Of a stretch of DNA of 64,000 nucleotides, positions 47,301-56,014 are shown piece by piece. The notes beneath the pieces are model-generated. The model saw nothing but the letters and a program-made list of their open reading frames with translations. It made no database searches and was not told the origin of the DNA. Every line of letters begins with the position of its first letter. Positions within the stretch are counted from its first letter, which is position 1. Position numbers and translations under genes: made by a program. Source of the stretch: an uncultured Bacteroidota bacterium (GTDB lineage: Bacteria; Bacteroidota; Bacteroidia; Chitinophagales; Saprospiraceae); the NCBI GenBank assembly GCA_937872515.1, contig CALMSX010000082.1, forward strand, positions 62,001 to 126,000, written 5' to 3'.

Positions 47301-50300
47301 TTTAGTGCCATTGTGCCACCATGTGATTTTAATGTAGAAGAAACAACATGGTACTCCTTCACGGCACCGGGTAACGCTGGTGACATGCCTACCATGGATT
47401 TTGAATTTACTAGTTACTCAGGTGCGGGTCAACCTTATATGGGCATCTTTGAAGGTAGCGATTGCGCGAACTTGACCATCATTGATGGTTGTAACAGTGG
47501 ACTTAATACCGTTTTTGGTAACATAGGACCCCTGGTTGCCGGCAATACTTATTTAATTGCCCTTGCTTCCAATGGAGACGATGGCGGTGATTTTGAATTT
47601 GAAATTAAATTTAATCTCGGCCCACCCAATGATGACCCTTGTGCAGATTTGTCGGCTTACGATATAACAGGTAATGGCAATGCAACGGGAACCACCAATT
47701 GTGCCGGTGGCGACCCTACCATTCCATCATGCCCTACTGGTGACCAGGAAAACGTAATTTTTTATCAGTTTACCATTCCAGCAATGGGAGTCAGAGGTAT
47801 TCATATAGTAATAACACCACAAGGTGCTAACCCATATTCAGGTGGCATCGTAGCCGGTGTCGTGCAGGATGCTTGCGGAAACGGAGTGGTTGTTGATGCA
47901 GAATGCGCCAGTGGCCCATTGGATTATGAATTTGACTGCTTGCCTCCGGGTGATTATTTCTTACAGGTTTCTACCTCTGGGGCTACAGCAGGCGATTTAA
48001 GAGTCGACTATACTGAAATTGCAGATGCAGGACCATTCAATGATGATTGTGATCGTGCAGATCCTATAACGCTTGAGGATTGCGAATATGTTACAGTTAA
48101 CGGAACAACAGTTAATGCTTGCTGGGAAACTTTTAACGCAGGTGGCTGTACGCATGGAGAAAATCCAACCGTGTATTTCACAATGACAACTCCAGCGGGT
48201 GCAGCGGAATTGGACTTTGACAACATCCCAGCCGGCACCTATCTTACATTATTGACAGATTGTGCAGCTACCACCTATATAGCTTGTTCAGAAGACACCA
48301 ATCCCTTTGAAAATATTCCTGTTACAGGAAATACTACCTATATTTTAGCTGTAGGAACAACAGATCCAGCGGGTACAACATTTAGTTTTGATGTAAAAGT
48401 TGTCGTTCCACCAGCCAATGACTGTACGCCGGAAGTAGTTGCATCTGGTGGTAGCGCAAACTTGACCTCTACTTGTTGTGCAACCAATCCGGGTGACCCG
48501 GGATCTTGTCCTCCGGGCAACCAGGAATCAACCGTTTGGTTTGAATACCAGCCAAGCTCTACCGCCAAAGCAGTGGAAATTAGTTTTGGATCAGGTACCC
48601 TCAGCGGTGTCATCGCAGTTGAAGTTTTTGTAGGTGCTCCAGGTCAGGATTGTACCGGTGGACTTTCTCCTGCGCCGAATGTGGACCCTTATTGTATTAA
48701 TGCAGGACCAGAAACCTTTATTATTAGATGTGAAGATTTTTCCACTACCAGCATTTATGTAAAAGTGGGTAGTTCAGAAGCCGGTTGTGGCGACTTCTCT
48801 CTGTCATTTATGGATCAGGACGGCTGCGAAGGGGCTGAAATTTGCGATGAAATTACTTCCGCGCTTGAGCCTGTTACCGATGGCAGCTTTACTTGCGTTT
48901 CATCTTGTAACAACTATAATTGTGCGGAAGGTGGTGATTGCGACCCGAATGGCGCCTCTGTTTGGTTCCAGGTGAATACAGATGGTCAGGCAACCTCTAT
49001 GGTTATCGATATTACTGCTCCTTTCACGCCACTTATCACCTATTATACAGGATTAGACTGTGCAACCTTAGCATTGCAACCATCTCTAAGCCCTTGTTTC
49101 CAAGGGAGTACTGCTACGGTAGGAGCTGGAGCCAATCAAAGCTACTGGATCAAAGTTGAGGCGGCCAATGGTGAAGACCTGGGTAACTTTGATCTTTGCG
49201 TAGCTACCTTCTTCAATACCTTTGACTGTTATGAGTCTGAAATCACCTCTATTGTAAGACCAGAGTACCCAACTGCTGATGAAAATGGACCTTATTGTCC
49301 GGGAGAGACAGTGAATTTTTGTATGAACTTTACATTCACCGTTTCCGCTCCACCTCCACCTGATGGCAACAACTGCCAATGGATTCAGGGCATCATTCCT
49401 ACACTCTATGGAGGATGGGATTATGTAGAATCCAACTTACCTTCGCAGGGACCCGGTGGTGGATGGTTCTGGTTGGACCAGGATATGGTAGATTACAACG
49501 TCAACAGCAGTATTTATTCTATCGTTGACATCGATGGGGTTAAAGGCCTTGAGTATGGTGGAGCCTCTGCGGGTATGCCTGCAGGCACACTTTTGCCGGG
49601 AGGCTGGTGGTATGTTTCCCCGGGAGGCAACCCAGGTTGCACCAATGATGGTGACCCAGATAACATGTGGGGCTTGCCTGCTTCTTGTAATGCCACCCAG
49701 ATTGTCAATTTCTGTTTGGATCTGAAAGTAAAAGACCTGGATGAAATGGATGATTGTGAAACAGAAAGACTAGACTTTTCAGTGACCGTCACTGCAGATG
49801 GTGAGACCGGATGTTGGGATGACCTTTCGTGTTCATTATCAACACCGTTGGTATTTGCCGGAGACATTGATTGTAGTGGAAATATTACTGTAGATGGTGA
49901 TGATAAAGAAATTTGTACCGGAGATGCGGTGGACATTGAAGTTGTCGCTTCTGAATCAGGAGCTGTGATCGAACTTAATACCATTGACAATCCCAATGTA
50001 ACTGGAGAGACCCTTACAGGTACCTTCCCTAACAGTATTGCCTCCTTTACAGATATTTTAGTAAATATCGGACCCAACGTTGAAGAGGTGATCTATGTAT
50101 TTTATGCAAGAGGAGCCAACTCCATTTGTAAGGGCCCTGAGTTTGAATTAAAAGTTACAGTTTATCCTAATTTGGAAGTAACCTTCCCGCCAACTTACAT
50201 CTGTGAAGGCACTTGCGGTCAGATTTCTCCCAATGTGGTAGGTGGAAGCGGAAACTATGTAATGTATGAGTGGAGTACAGGTGATGATACACCAACTATT

Positions 50301-53300
50301 ACGGTATGTCCTACCTCTACCACCACTTACTTTGTAACCGTTACCGATGACAAAGGCTGTTTTGGTACAGGAGAAGTTGAAGTGGAAGTAAAACCACCTG
50401 TACAAGGAGAAATGGATCCTAATCCACTATCAATCTGTCAGGATGGCATTGATGATGCAGGACCGTATATGGTGGTAAATATCACCAGTGGTTCAGATCC
50501 ATTTGATATTGTTTGGAACGAACCAGGAGGCCTATATGGTATTACAGGATTTACCAATTACAATGGAGATACCTACGATGTAGATGAAGAAAATTCCATC
50601 GCATCGGCAGACCCCAAAGAGTTGTGTGTCCACGTTGTAGATGCCTTTGGTTGTGAAGCCGATATTTGCGGTGACGTGATCATAGATGGCGCGCCTGCCG
50701 TGACCTTTACACATCCACCACTGGCATGTGGTCAAAATTCAGTAGTGCTTACCGCCAACTTTGATTTTGGCAACAGTTCTTCTTATCTCGACAGATTTGA
50801 GTTGTATGATTGTGATGAAAACCTAATCGCCGTCAAAAACAGCGACCCTTCCAACTTTACCATTGCGGATCTTAGTGTCAATAATTGTTTTGTATTACAT
50901 ACCTATACAGACAATGGATGTTTGGATGTTAAAACCCTTGTGATACAACCTCCAACCGGCGTCCAGGCTAATTTGACGAGCAACAGTCCTATTTGTTTGG
51001 GCCAAAATGCGGTGGTAAGTGTAAGCAATGCTGCCAGCTATACAAGCTTTGTTTGGAATGTACCAGGCATCACTACACCATCATTGACCACAACGCCTAC
51101 AGTTAATACAATCTACACGGTTACAGTAACCGAGTCAAACGGATGTACAGATGTAGCCAATTTTGAAGTGATAGTAAGCCCTGCACCTACCATTTCATTG
51201 GCAGGCTCACTAAGCTTCTGTGTGGGCTCCAATACCACCCTTGAAGCCACCAGCTTGCCGGGTTCAGTAATTACATGGAACAACAGTGTACCTATGCAGG
51301 TATCGGACACATCAGTAGTAACCATCAATTCTGGTGGACAGTATACTGTGCTTGTAACCTCACCGGATGGTTGTAGCATTGATTCTACGATAACGGTGGT
51401 TGAATCCACTTCTTTACAAGTCTCCATGAATGATCTCACTCTTTGTGATGGTGCTGTGGATACCTTATCACCCGGCTCTTTCTTTGCTTCCTATGTTTGG
51501 TCGCAAGATGGTAATGCCCTAAGTGAATCAGGTGCCAAACTGGCTGTAACAGCTCCGGGTACTTATTGTGTAACGGTTACAGATGCATCCGGTTGCTCTG
51601 GCACAGCGTGTAAGGTAGTCACCAACAATACCACACCAATGATTGTGGTACCACAATCACCAGTTGAGGTTTGTAGAGTCAATAGTGGAGTAGGACCCAC
51701 CTCATTGAACTTTAATTCCTTGGTTACAGGTCCAACTGGAACCTGGGCAGACATTGAAGGTTCTGGTGTAGATTTAAGCAATCTGGCAGATGTGAGTTTT
51801 ATTGGTGTGCCAAGAGATACATTCACATTCAGGTTTGTTTCGAATTCGGCAATAGTTCCTTGTGTCAATGATACAGCATATGTGGATGTCGTGGTAAGAA
51901 ACTGTCCTTGTCCAACAATTGCATTCCAGGACTTGACACTTTGTAATGATAACACCAATCAGATCAATCTCAATAACACCCTTCTTGTACCATCATTTAT
52001 CAGAAATGGAGTATGGACTTTGGCATCTGGTCCGGGAACATTAACAATAACCAATGACTCTATCATCAATGTCAGTGGAATTTCCGGTGGTGTTTACAAC
52101 CTCAACTGGCAAACCAATGCCAGCATTGGAGCATGTACTAATTCTGGTCAGCATTTTATCACCATCAATGAATCTCCAGTAGCTGTTAAAAAAGGCGATC
52201 GCATTCTTTGTAATGCAGTCACAGGCCAGGGCCCATCAATGATCAACCTTGATACCGTTTTGGTAGCAGGTGCTTCGGTAGGAACCTGGACACAAACTGC
52301 AGGAACAGCAGTTACCGGTATGCCAATATTTGATGTTACCGGAATGACGCCAGGACTTTTGACCTTCCAATACCAAACGACTGGAGCAACCGCCCCTTGT
52401 ACCAACAAAACGGTTACGCTCAACATCAATGTCAGAGACTGCTCTTGTCCACTTGCCACTATTATAAGGGACACACTTTGTAATGGCAGCGATGTAATAG
52501 ACTTGAATACACTTATGACCATCAATCCGGCAGGAACGGGTGGTTCCTGGTCTACCACAGCACCTGCAGGTACCTTAACAGGATCCAGCTTTAATGCTAC
52601 CGGTGTGACCTCAGGCAATTATAAAATCAGGTTTACCCTATCTCCAGATCCGGGTGGAAGCTGTGAGAAGTTTTTTGAGCAGGACATAGTGATCAGAAGA
52701 CAACCATTTGCTACTAAACTCAACGATGCAACAGCATGTAATGCCAATACCGGCAATGGAAATACCACAGTAGGCCTTAATTCTTTGATCAACGCCACAC
52801 CGAATGGTACCTGGACCCAGGTATCAGGTACACCGGCTCTGACCATCCCAGCCAATGGCTTTATTGACTTTACGGGCTTACCTATTGGTAATGAATATGA
52901 ATTCAAATACAGTGTTACTGCCAATAGTCCTTGTGTGCCGGTTGAAGTTACAGTTAAAGTAACAATCAAAGATTGTGATTGTCCCAATGTCAACATTGTG
53001 GCACCACAACCTCTGTGTAATACAGAACTTACCTTTGATTTGTCAACGTTGGAAGATCCTGCCATCGCTCCGGGTTTCTGGTCAGTGATTGATCCTCTAA
53101 ACAACCCGGTTACAGTCAATCCAAACAAGACCATAAATGTTAATGGACTTGCAGAGGGTAAATATGACCTTGTTTATACCCTTAGCCCTGCACCATCCGG
53201 TACATGTGCTAAATCCAGCATGGTCGTCCTTGACATTGTCAATGAAAAAGTAGCTGTGCTGAAAGCATCAGAAACAGTATGTACTGTTGACAAAGGAAAT

Positions 53301-55094
53301 GGCGACAACATCCTTGATTTCAGAGATCTGATTACAAGTGGATATGTAGGTGGCACATGGTCCAATACGGACAATGCACCGGTGGTATTCAACAACCCAC
53401 CCATTGCCATCAACTTCTCCAATGCAACCATAGGCCAATTCTATACTTTCACCTATACAGTTGACAATGCGGCTCCTTGTGTAGATAAACTCTACACCAT
53501 CGAAATTGAGGTTATTGACTGTACTTGTCCACCAATTCGTCCGGGAGATCCAGCAGATGCATGTACATCAGATGGTACAATTGCCCTGTCACCTCAATAT
53601 GACGATCCGGCCAATCCAGGAAGGTGGGAATCAGCCACCGTAACTATCACCAACAATGTGGCCAATATTGCTGCTCTGGCTTCAGGCAATTATACCCTGA
53701 CCTATGTAGTCAATACACCAACACCTGGCTGTCCGGATAGGGTAGATCGTACCCTAACAGTGGTAAAATCAAAAGTGGCTGGAACCCCTGCTGACGATGA
53801 AGTTTGTAGTAATGACCCTGAAACCATCTCACTGGCCAATTTATTGACCGGCGAAGATGCAGGTGGCACATGGAAAGAAGTTTCATCTAAGCCTTCAACC
53901 GGTAATGCCTTCAATGCAAGTGCCGGAACTTTTAATACTACAGGTCAGGCTGCTTCATCATACCAGTTTGAATACTCGTTTACCAACCAGACACCATGTC
54001 CGGATGTGAAACAAGTGGTTACCATCAATGTAGTAAGTGCTCCAACTGCGCAGGCAGGAAACCCTGATACCATTACTTGTACAGTGGCAGAGGTTACCAT
54101 CGGTGATCCAACCGATAACCAACCAAATGTTACCTACCAGTGGACACACGATGGTGGATTGCCGGTGCCAAATGCGGACAAAGCTACCTCTAAGGTAAAT
54201 TTTGGAGGTAAGTTTACCATCAAAGTTACCAATACCATTACAGGTTGTTCAGCTACCGATGATGTCATCATAACGGTAGATCCAAACAAACCAACTGCAC
54301 AACTCAATGTTGAAGACGTATCTTGTTTCAACGCCAAAGATGGAGCAATTGGCTTTATTGGTGTAACGGGAGGCAAAGCCCCACTGCAATATTCAAAAGA
54401 TGGTGGTGCCACCTTCCAGGCATCGCCCAACTTTAGCAATTTGAGCGGAGGTAACTACAACATGGTGATAAAAGATGCCAGCGGTTGTACCTTCCTCGAG
54501 CCGGTGAAAATCAACGAGCCTGGTCCATTCAGTATTAACCTTGGAGATGATGTTACCATCACGCTTGGAGAATCTGTGCCTCTTTCTTTGACCGGTCAAA
54601 TACCGGGAGGAGTACAGACCATTCAATGGACAGCCACAGATACATCAGGAGTTCGCATCATCTGTGACCAGCCGGTAGAAAACTGTATTGAGTTTACCAT
54701 GACACCACAGGTTAGTACCACAGTATGTGCAAGGGTAGTGGACCAAAATGGATGTAAAGCCGAAGATTGTAAAATCATCAACCTGCTCAAGGCCAGAAAT
54801 GTAGTCTTCTCCAACATACTGCAATCGGGCAACCCTGGAGAAAACAAAACATTCTACGTAGAAAGCTCAAGTGTGGCCTGGATCAACGAAATGAAGATCT
54901 ATGACAGATGGGGCAATCTGATGTATTCACGGGCCGACTTCCCTGCCAACGATCCTGCCTTCGGCTGGGATGGTACCTTCAACGGTAAAGAGGTGGTTCC
55001 GGGTGTATACACCTGGGTAGTTGAGCTTGAATACGATGCCAAAGGATCAGGTGATCTGGAAGTCTTCTCGGGTGATGTGACTGTATTGAGATAA
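44391..55094 (+). CDS. Giant T9SS type B surface protein, about 3567 residues
   Basis: The ATG at 44391 gives a signal peptide (1-21) ending SAATVV, so the mature end is Ala, not Gln. In order: an unassigned head, Ig-like modules (about 185-555), seven PPC-like repeats each opening N-D-(D/A)-C (560-1480), a Trp/Gly-rich unique domain (about 1614-1830), Ig-like modules, four DCXCP-bordered tandem repeats of 178-182 residues (about 2425-3060), a further Ig module, one SprB-like repeat and a CHU_C sorting domain (about 3470-3567, MKIYDRWGNLMYS). Asn, Thr and Cys are abundant and Lys scarce. It is probably a long surface fibre or matrix adhesin. No frameshift was seen over 10.7 kb. Confidence 0.9.
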   Translation: MKKLLYVTLLSTFCLSYISAATVVGALRIPLNLCPNSTGIEHPATLEVATSLLSVDCSMPTMLTSGTPAGPFDNTGVLIPGGNFNPLTIVNDNVQYFSVNTAFFPVGTDRIKVDINPTGAPALGTHEVYIMTNCNGTAPPLIATDITGECFAITPGNYIIMVVSENANAGNFEITATALTSPPSTISVTETGGNTNNDGTVCIGDNFDIDVTNNLTYTYAWELDGAPLGNTTSSLSVTNAAITDDGVYSVTITDNNACEVVVTQTIVVNPLPVVNLNVTENSGNTANDGEVCEDDPFTLTATAGAVNYTWELDGNPIAGNTNTQNIATATIGTHDGIYEVFYEDANGCINSDVLTITINANPTTNDTELKVCANPANTGDFTLTDAALAPGFPATNSNDGADVDNGAANMTVTYHATLANAQAGTAAIGPNYTAANATIIYARVESNTTGCFTTAEVTLTVNPNPNDLEIQNVNNGNSPSNFTVCEGDNINLTADVGTGQTPYTFDWDLPNGSSATGQNYNNANADPNIHDGLWTVTVTDANGCTDTDQITITVTPNPSNDDCSNAIAVNLGNNPGLTNNCATEDETPCAGALNEASVWYEYVIGAGVKTLTVSVSGANHVVEIYQDDCNTSLAGDCDNSVSLDCPEPQTIAIFVSSSSANAGNFSVTIAETPVAVTNDACDNAEVIDQLPICEFFAITQTTTVGACPETFSIAGCALDYSAESVVWYEFTTPTGTTSIELDNITANAYLTIFASCPAAGGSIPGGGCISGGTGAPIVVAENTTYYVAIGIDGAEGSVGFDIKYNVTPVNDDPCAGTFAAVDIPGSLTNQDNTCATDDYNCGGPVENTLWYTYELTAPNDQFTVTVTGLTSPSIAVFEEGDPCAPTLIEEDCNGDGEIELSCLEPGIYNIMIGSSAANAGVFSISVVAAQNPAAPNDACTNAEVITIDPADICVLLGPFTGSNEDACPENFSAIVPPCDFNVEETTWYSFTAPGNAGDMPTMDFEFTSYSGAGQPYMGIFEGSDCANLTIIDGCNSGLNTVFGNIGPLVAGNTYLIALASNGDDGGDFEFEIKFNLGPPNDDPCADLSAYDITGNGNATGTTNCAGGDPTIPSCPTGDQENVIFYQFTIPAMGVRGIHIVITPQGANPYSGGIVAGVVQDACGNGVVVDAECASGPLDYEFDCLPPGDYFLQVSTSGATAGDLRVDYTEIADAGPFNDDCDRADPITLEDCEYVTVNGTTVNACWETFNAGGCTHGENPTVYFTMTTPAGAAELDFDNIPAGTYLTLLTDCAATTYIACSEDTNPFENIPVTGNTTYILAVGTTDPAGTTFSFDVKVVVPPANDCTPEVVASGGSANLTSTCCATNPGDPGSCPPGNQESTVWFEYQPSSTAKAVEISFGSGTLSGVIAVEVFVGAPGQDCTGGLSPAPNVDPYCINAGPETFIIRCEDFSTTSIYVKVGSSEAGCGDFSLSFMDQDGCEGAEICDEITSALEPVTDGSFTCVSSCNNYNCAEGGDCDPNGASVWFQVNTDGQATSMVIDITAPFTPLITYYTGLDCATLALQPSLSPCFQGSTATVGAGANQSYWIKVEAANGEDLGNFDLCVATFFNTFDCYESEITSIVRPEYPTADENGPYCPGETVNFCMNFTFTVSAPPPPDGNNCQWIQGIIPTLYGGWDYVESNLPSQGPGGGWFWLDQDMVDYNVNSSIYSIVDIDGVKGLEYGGASAGMPAGTLLPGGWWYVSPGGNPGCTNDGDPDNMWGLPASCNATQIVNFCLDLKVKDLDEMDDCETERLDFSVTVTADGETGCWDDLSCSLSTPLVFAGDIDCSGNITVDGDDKEICTGDAVDIEVVASESGAVIELNTIDNPNVTGETLTGTFPNSIASFTDILVNIGPNVEEVIYVFYARGANSICKGPEFELKVTVYPNLEVTFPPTYICEGTCGQISPNVVGGSGNYVMYEWSTGDDTPTITVCPTSTTTYFVTVTDDKGCFGTGEVEVEVKPPVQGEMDPNPLSICQDGIDDAGPYMVVNITSGSDPFDIVWNEPGGLYGITGFTNYNGDTYDVDEENSIASADPKELCVHVVDAFGCEADICGDVIIDGAPAVTFTHPPLACGQNSVVLTANFDFGNSSSYLDRFELYDCDENLIAVKNSDPSNFTIADLSVNNCFVLHTYTDNGCLDVKTLVIQPPTGVQANLTSNSPICLGQNAVVSVSNAASYTSFVWNVPGITTPSLTTTPTVNTIYTVTVTESNGCTDVANFEVIVSPAPTISLAGSLSFCVGSNTTLEATSLPGSVITWNNSVPMQVSDTSVVTINSGGQYTVLVTSPDGCSIDSTITVVESTSLQVSMNDLTLCDGAVDTLSPGSFFASYVWSQDGNALSESGAKLAVTAPGTYCVTVTDASGCSGTACKVVTNNTTPMIVVPQSPVEVCRVNSGVGPTSLNFNSLVTGPTGTWADIEGSGVDLSNLADVSFIGVPRDTFTFRFVSNSAIVPCVNDTAYVDVVVRNCPCPTIAFQDLTLCNDNTNQINLNNTLLVPSFIRNGVWTLASGPGTLTITNDSIINVSGISGGVYNLNWQTNASIGACTNSGQHFITINESPVAVKKGDRILCNAVTGQGPSMINLDTVLVAGASVGTWTQTAGTAVTGMPIFDVTGMTPGLLTFQYQTTGATAPCTNKTVTLNINVRDCSCPLATIIRDTLCNGSDVIDLNTLMTINPAGTGGSWSTTAPAGTLTGSSFNATGVTSGNYKIRFTLSPDPGGSCEKFFEQDIVIRRQPFATKLNDATACNANTGNGNTTVGLNSLINATPNGTWTQVSGTPALTIPANGFIDFTGLPIGNEYEFKYSVTANSPCVPVEVTVKVTIKDCDCPNVNIVAPQPLCNTELTFDLSTLEDPAIAPGFWSVIDPLNNPVTVNPNKTINVNGLAEGKYDLVYTLSPAPSGTCAKSSMVVLDIVNEKVAVLKASETVCTVDKGNGDNILDFRDLITSGYVGGTWSNTDNAPVVFNNPPIAINFSNATIGQFYTFTYTVDNAAPCVDKLYTIEIEVIDCTCPPIRPGDPADACTSDGTIALSPQYDDPANPGRWESATVTITNNVANIAALASGNYTLTYVVNTPTPGCPDRVDRTLTVVKSKVAGTPADDEVCSNDPETISLANLLTGEDAGGTWKEVSSKPSTGNAFNASAGTFNTTGQAASSYQFEYSFTNQTPCPDVKQVVTINVVSAPTAQAGNPDTITCTVAEVTIGDPTDNQPNVTYQWTHDGGLPVPNADKATSKVNFGGKFTIKVTNTITGCSATDDVIITVDPNKPTAQLNVEDVSCFNAKDGAIGFIGVTGGKAPLQYSKDGGATFQASPNFSNLSGGNYNMVIKDASGCTFLEPVKINEPGPFSINLGDDVTITLGESVPLSLTGQIPGGVQTIQWTATDTSGVRIICDQPVENCIEFTMTPQVSTTVCARVVDQNGCKAEDCKIINLLKARNVVFSNILQSGNPGENKTFYVESSSVAWINEMKIYDRWGNLMYSRADFPANDPAFGWDGTFNGKEVVPGVYTWVVELEYDAKGSGDLEVFSGDVTVLR

Positions 55095-55113
55095 GCACCT
55101 ATTTAACTATAAT

Positions 55114-55148
55114 GAAAAGGGGTTCAATTGAACCCCTTTTCTATTTTT
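55114..55148. terminator. Strong, probably bidirectional terminator
   Basis: A perfect 12-bp stem (GAAAAGGGGTTC with GAACCCCTTTTC) around AATT, followed by CTATTTTT. It lies between the giant gene and the convergent CvfB-like gene, and the A-rich 5' arm gives a T run on the other strand. Confidence 0.9.
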
Positions 55149-55172
55149 ACTAAAAACAAATGGAACTTATCA

Positions 55173-56012
55173 TTAATCTTCTGCCACGAGGTAGATTCCA
55201 TTGTCTTCTATAGAGATCAATCTGTCTTTATAAAGTTTTCCAATCCCTTTTTTAAAGTTCTTTTTACTCATATTGAGGGTACTCATGATTATTTCAGGTT
55301 CCGAATGATCCCCTAAGGGTAAAAATCCTTTGTTATCGCGAAGTTTTTGGAGAATGATTTGAGAAACTTCATCCGATTTTTCGAGTGCATTGCTGGTAAG
55401 GGTCAGATCAATTTTACCATCGGGACGGATGTTTTTAATATATACGTTTATTTTGTCCCCCTGGTGAAGGGCTTTGTATACTTCATTGTGAAAGAGCAAG
55501 CCACTGTTATTGTGATTGATGATGATTTTATAACCCAGGTCAGTTTTCTGCCAAACAATACCTTCATACAAGGTATTTTCTTTAATCAAGGGGGGAACCT
55601 GGTCTACAAATCTGAAGATTTTAGAACTGCCAGTAATTCTTTCAGTAACCGGATCAATGAAAATATAAGTTAAATATGACTTACCTTCCTCCATCTTCAC
55701 CTTTTGTTCTGCAAAGGGAACAAAGAGCTGTTTGGTAATGCCCCAATCAAGGAAGGCGCCAAATTCATTTACCTTCATAACCTTTAAAAAGCCAAACTCA
55801 CCAGTCTGCGCAATTGGTGTTTCTGTTGTCGCAATGAGTTTTTCGGAACTGTCGAGGTAAATAAATACATCCACCTCATCGCCTGCTTCCAATTCAGTTG
55901 CTGCATACTTGGCTGGCATCAGGATGTCACCATAATCCAGGCCATCCAGGTAATAACCAAAATCCACTTTTCGAAGTACGGTAAGGGTGTTGTATCTTCC
56001 TATTTCAAGCAT
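55173..56012 (-). CDS. CvfB-like S1 RNA-binding protein
   Basis: 279 residues with three S1-like beta modules (about 1-65, 68-135 and 145-210) and a C-terminal winged-helix segment ending IEDNGIYLVAED, the CvfB layout. KVDFGYYLDGLDYGDILMP and EFGAFLDWGITKQLFVP are the family signatures. CvfB in Staphylococcus affects virulence gene expression; a post-transcriptional role is likely but unproven here. It is last in a five-gene operon, 2 bp after the MATE gene. Confidence 0.88.
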   Translation of the reverse strand: MLEIGRYNTLTVLRKVDFGYYLDGLDYGDILMPAKYAATELEAGDEVDVFIYLDSSEKLIATTETPIAQTGEFGFLKVMKVNEFGAFLDWGITKQLFVPFAEQKVKMEEGKSYLTYIFIDPVTERITGSSKIFRFVDQVPPLIKENTLYEGIVWQKTDLGYKIIINHNNSGLLFHNEVYKALHQGDKINVYIKNIRPDGKIDLTLTSNALEKSDEVSQIILQKLRDNKGFLPLGDHSEPEIIMSTLNMSKKNFKKGIGKLYKDRLISIEDNGIYLVAED

Positions 56013-56014
56013 TG

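Noticed and set aside
20250..55094. CRISPR-like or transposon-derived repeat arrays in the large genes
   Set aside because: The repetition is at the protein level with diverged codons, the frame is kept throughout, and there are no identical direct repeats with spacers.
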